Source: Bacillus paramycoides
Lineage (GTDB): Bacteria; Bacillota; Bacilli; Bacillales; Bacillaceae_G
DNA length: 64,000 nt
NCBI RefSeq assembly: GCF_001884235.1
Contig: NZ_MAOI01000058.1
Coordinates: 1 to 64,000 of the forward strand
Reading direction: 5' to 3'
Numbering within the stretch: position 1 is the stretch's first letter; each line of letters starts with the position of its first letter. Both the position numbers and the translations under genes were made by a program. This document shows, in pieces, positions 61,491-64,000 of this stretch. The notes under the pieces are model-generated. The model searched no databases, had not been told where the DNA came from, and was given only the letters and a program-made list of their open reading frames with translations.

Positions 61491-61519
61491 AAAAGGTGGA
61501 GAAAGCCTCCACCTTTTTT
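61489..61519 (+). terminator. terminator after yutC
   Basis: AAAAGGTGGAG / CTCCACCTTTTTT with a 5-base loop. Confidence 0.9.
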
Positions 61520-61569
61520 GAATTCATTGAACAAATAACTATTTAAATGAAATTATATTAACGATTATT

Positions 61570-62304
61570 TCATTTTTTATTGCGATCCGCATAAACCTCC
61601 ATCGCATCACACATAAACTGTGCTAAACCTTCACCAAACTTATCAATATTTTTTGTAAAGCGCTCATCAGCGACATACATTTGACCTAATCCTTTAAAGG
61701 CTTCTAATGAATATTCACCGAAGTTTTGCAAGTAATTGTACCATACTCCAATTGCGTCTTGCGCCTCTCTAGAATCAGGTGCGCCGTGTCTAAGCGCCGC
61801 TAGCTCTCTATAAATATTATTAAACTCTTCCTGTTTCTCTTTAGACATACCTTTTGCAGTCTCATTCGCTTTATCCACAGCTGTATCTCCCCATCGTTCA
61901 CGTGCTTCTTCTTCATATGGGTTATGACTAAAATCAAATCCTTCAAATTTCTCTTTATTCGTCATCTCAATCTCTCCTTTTGTATGCTTAATTGTTTTAT
62001 CAATCGTCGCAATCACCTTATCCAATCTAGCTCGCTTTTCAAGAAGCATTTTCTTATGAAGCTGTAATGCCTCTTCACGGTCGAATGAAGGACTCATGAT
62101 AATTTCCTTAATCTTCTTTAAAGGGAAGCCAAGCTCTTTAAAAAATAAAATTTGCTGCAACGTTTCTAAATTTTCATCGGAATACAGACGATATCCAGAC
62201 TCTGTTGTCTCATCTGGGGTTAACAACCCAATTTCATCGTAATGATGCAGTGTGCGCACACTAATTCCAACTAATTCAGCTACTTCTTTTACCCTCATTG
62301 TCAT
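61570..62304 (-). CDS. mta: MerR-family regulator with TipAS domain (Mta-like)
   Basis: 244 residues. An N-terminal MerR winged helix ([29 protein letters not shown]) and coiled coil (about 75-110) are joined to a C-terminal TipAS antibiotic-recognition domain (about 115-244, with [20 protein letters not shown]). This is the architecture of B. subtilis Mta and Streptomyces TipAL, which activate efflux genes when bound by drugs. GGGGGAG precedes the ATG. Its promoter has the stretched 19-base spacer used by MerR activators. Confidence 0.9.
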   Translation of the reverse strand: MTMRVKEVAELVGISVRTLHHYDEIGLLTPDETTESGYRLYSDENLETLQQILFFKELGFPLKKIKEIIMSPSFDREEALQLHKKMLLEKRARLDKVIATIDKTIKHTKGEIEMTNKEKFEGFDFSHNPYEEEARERWGDTAVDKANETAKGMSKEKQEEFNNIYRELAALRHGAPDSREAQDAIGVWYNYLQNFGEYSLEAFKGLGQMYVADERFTKNIDKFGEGLAQFMCDAMEVYADRNKK

Positions 62305-62326
62305 GCGTATCTCCCCCTTAATACAT

Positions 62327-62357
62327 ACGATAAAGTATGACGCAACGTTAGAGTCAA
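62327..62357 (-). promoter_or_regulatory. MerR-type promoter/operator of mta
   Basis: On the minus strand TTGACT (62352-62357), a 19-base spacer and TATCGT (62327-62332). The 19-base spacing, longer than the usual 17, is characteristic of promoters activated by MerR proteins; an imperfect dyad around AACGTTGCGT lies in the spacer. It suggests autoregulation. Confidence 0.7.
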
Positions 62358-62454
62358 TAAAAACTTCATTTTGCTTTTGAAAGATTCATCTCTCCACATT
62401 CTCCTACATTTCATGCATAATATATATGTACATACATTAGAAAGCGGTGAAAGT

Positions 62455-63228
62455 ATGGTTTCAAATACTGTAATTGCCAGTATCATCATTCAGCTCGTTC
62501 TCTCGATTTTGATCCCAATTATTGTACTCGTTTATTTCCGCAAGAAATATAATATTAATTGGAAAATAGTTGGCGTTGGTGTCCTTATCTTTATCGGGTT
62601 TACCCAAATTCTCGAAACACCATTCCACCTATTTATGCGAGGAAATCCAGCAACAGCTGCGGTTTTAGAAAACCCATTTATCTTTGCGATTTACGGTGGG
62701 TTAACTGCTGGTATTTTTGAAGAATTAGGACGCTTTGTTGCCTTTTACTACTTACTGAAAAAATATCGAGAATATAAAGACGGTCTTGCATACGGAATTG
62801 GTCACGGTGGTATTGAATCAATTTTAGTCGGTGGCTTTTCTGCCTTACAAGCATTAATCTTTGCTACTTCCATTAACAACGGAAGTTTCGCTCAAATGGT
62901 TGAAAAAATGCCTGAGCTCAGCCGTTTACAGGACATATTAATTCAGCAACCTGCCTACTTATACTTACTCGGTAGCTTAGAAAGAATTATGGCACTCGTT
63001 CTGCAAATTGCTTTCACAATGCTTGTCGTATACGCGGTAAAACAAAAGAAATACATTTTCCTCGTATACGCTATACTATTCCACGCACTTGTGGACTTTT
63101 TCGCAGCACTTTACCAAACAAAAATAATTAACATCTTTGTCGCAGAAGGAACTACTCTTCTCTTCGCAATTGGCGCTTTCGTTCTTATTCGCAAAATGAA
63201 AGAGAAGTTAGTGAGTGCTTCAGAGTAA
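62455..63228 (+). CDS. YhfC-family membrane protein
   Basis: 257 residues with about seven transmembrane helices. FEELGRFVAFYYLLKK and GLAYGIGHGGIESILVGG are YhfC (DUF2324) motifs; they resemble the EE...H layout of intramembrane metalloproteases of the CPBP type, but enzymatic activity is unproven. The start at 62455 is chosen because AAAGCGGTG lies 7 bases upstream; a longer frame starts inside the mta promoter region. It is divergent from mta. Confidence 0.85.
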   Translation: MVSNTVIASIIIQLVLSILIPIIVLVYFRKKYNINWKIVGVGVLIFIGFTQILETPFHLFMRGNPATAAVLENPFIFAIYGGLTAGIFEELGRFVAFYYLLKKYREYKDGLAYGIGHGGIESILVGGFSALQALIFATSINNGSFAQMVEKMPELSRLQDILIQQPAYLYLLGSLERIMALVLQIAFTMLVVYAVKQKKYIFLVYAILFHALVDFFAALYQTKIINIFVAEGTTLLFAIGAFVLIRKMKEKLVSASE

Positions 63229-63260
63229 AAATAAACCACCAAAATTGGTGGTTTATTTTT
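63228..63260. terminator. terminator after the YhfC gene
   Basis: AAAATAAACCACC / GGTGGTTTATTTT with a 6-base loop; its right arm includes the end of the convergent gene. Confidence 0.85.
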
Positions 63261-63696
63261 TATGTGGATTATCGCAATGGTGATAACTTTTTCCGCCTAG
63301 AAGCTCCTTCTTTGTTTCTGCATCTATAACGATATACTTATAAAACTCCTCTACTTCATCTTGAGAAAAGGAAGCAAAAAAGTACACTTGGCGATCAGGA
63401 TGAACAAACGAATCTCGAATCACCACTCTACTGCGACAGCCGACATCTGTTTTTTTTCGGAAGGTAAATTCTGCATCTTGTACTTCTTTAAATAAGATTT
63501 TTTTACGAACACTATATGTTGCATTTTTGTATTCCTTATAGATTTTCTTATCTAGCTGGTCATAAAACAAATCTTCACTCACAAATGACCTATTTTGATT
63601 ACTCGGGTATTCTAAGTTTTGATTTGATTGTGCATATGTTGTGGACAGTTGCGTGAGAAAACAAGCAATGAATGCAATAATTATTATTTTTTTCAT
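63253..63696 (-). CDS. secreted protein of unknown function
   Basis: 147 residues. A signal peptide (KKIIIIAFIACFLTQLSTTYAQ) is followed by a basic and aromatic domain with KKIYKEYKNATYSVRKKIL and a pair of cysteines (GCRSR, HHCDNPH). I do not recognise the family. The ATG at 63694-63696 is 5 bases after GGGGTG; a long upstream extension of the frame is spurious. Confidence 0.7.
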   Translation of the reverse strand: MKKIIIIAFIACFLTQLSTTYAQSNQNLEYPSNQNRSFVSEDLFYDQLDKKIYKEYKNATYSVRKKILFKEVQDAEFTFRKKTDVGCRSRVVIRDSFVHPDRQVYFFASFSQDEVEEFYKYIVIDAETKKELLGGKSYHHCDNPHKK

Positions 63697-63834
63697 GCTA
63701 GCACCCCAAATTTTCATTATCCACATTACTTTTCCACATGCCCCGGTCCCTATTCTCTTCTCTGTACACAAAAAAGGAATTTTTTCCACATTTGTCGAAG
63801 TATATATCGTCAACTTGAAAGATGGGGATGAAAT

Positions 63835-64000
63835 ATGAAGAAAATTATTGTAATGCGACATTGTTCAGCAACTGGACAAGAGCGTAATGCCGAATTAACA
63901 AATGAAGGAAGAGACCAATCAAACACCCTTGCTAAATTCCTCATAAAAAATCATCTACAAATAGATTACATTATTTCAAGCCCTTTTGTCCGCGCTATCG
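63835..64000 (+). CDS. histidine phosphatase family protein, cut by the window edge
   Basis: The first 55 codons only. KKIIVMRHCSATGQERNAEL carries the RHx(S/A)T catalytic histidine of the phosphoglycerate mutase-like family, and IDYIISSPFVRAI the conserved second arginine. GGGGATG lies upstream of the ATG. The gene continues past the right edge. Confidence 0.88.
   Translation, partial: MKKIIVMRHCSATGQERNAELTNEGRDQSNTLAKFLIKNHLQIDYIISSPFVRAI

Noticed and set aside
1-64000. CRISPR arrays, prophage or conjugative elements
   Set aside because: No regularly spaced direct repeats and no capsid, integrase or transfer genes were seen; the only mobile element is the tnpB element at 54.1-55.3 kb.

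Overview
This is a chromosomal segment of a Bacillus cereus-group bacterium. The base composition is AT-rich, ribosome-binding sites are strong GGAGG types, and TTG or GTG starts are common. The AlkD protein at 15093-15806 carries the W109/D113/W187 active-site set of the B. cereus enzyme. Gene order follows the Bacillus yug, yum/yui and yut blocks, with accessory material between them.

Left edge to 10.7 kb. The window opens in the leader of a ribosomal RNA operon that runs leftwards out of the window, with tandem promoters. Next come mgtC and the yug block: potassium channel YugO, YugN, glucose-6-phosphate isomerase, YuzA, YugI, the AlaT/AlaR pair, a hydroxyacid dehydrogenase, hydrolase YugF, YugE and cystathionine beta-lyase PatB. 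Short palindromic repeats flank the dehydrogenase and hydrolase.

10.7-23.2 kb holds a SodC-like lipoprotein lacking two metal ligands, KapB/KapD (sporulation phosphorelay), an ArsB/NhaD-type transporter, AlkD, a T-box-controlled glycyl-tRNA synthetase with a repeat element in its leader, a hotdog thioesterase, BioY under a BirA operator, GalU and PgcA (UDP-glucose supply), and the sporulation diadenylate cyclase CdaS.

23.2-41 kb holds a four-gene set (polyprenyl-phosphate phosphoribosyltransferase, small multidrug-type transporter, divergent PAP2 phosphatase, polytopic membrane protein) that looks like a lipid-linked pentose pathway. It is followed by YuiC, YuiB, a Nudix hydrolase, the NADH dehydrogenase YumB, the ferredoxin-NADP reductase YumC, assorted regulators and transporters, a patch with decayed genes near 35-37 kb, and the SufA, DapF, YuzB, YutJ block.

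41-64 kb holds a FetAB-type ABC exporter, small proteins, YuzD, YutI (Nfu), YutH, YutG (PgpA), a MacB/FtsX-type ABC system, an intact IS605-family tnpB element with a readable right end, YutF, a cysteine-rich HTH regulator, YutE, GlpX, a structured intergenic RNA candidate upstream of a zinc-ribbon/S4 protein, YutD, YutC, a Mta-type MerR regulator divergent from a YhfC membrane protein, and a histidine phosphatase cut by the right edge.

Most transcription units end in clear intrinsic terminators. The items I rate most worth following up are the structured RNA at about 59.5-59.8 kb, the lipid-linked pentose set, the tnpB right end with its adjacent guide, and the repeat elements, one of which lies inside the glyQS leader. 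All functional calls come from reading the sequence; no database search was run.
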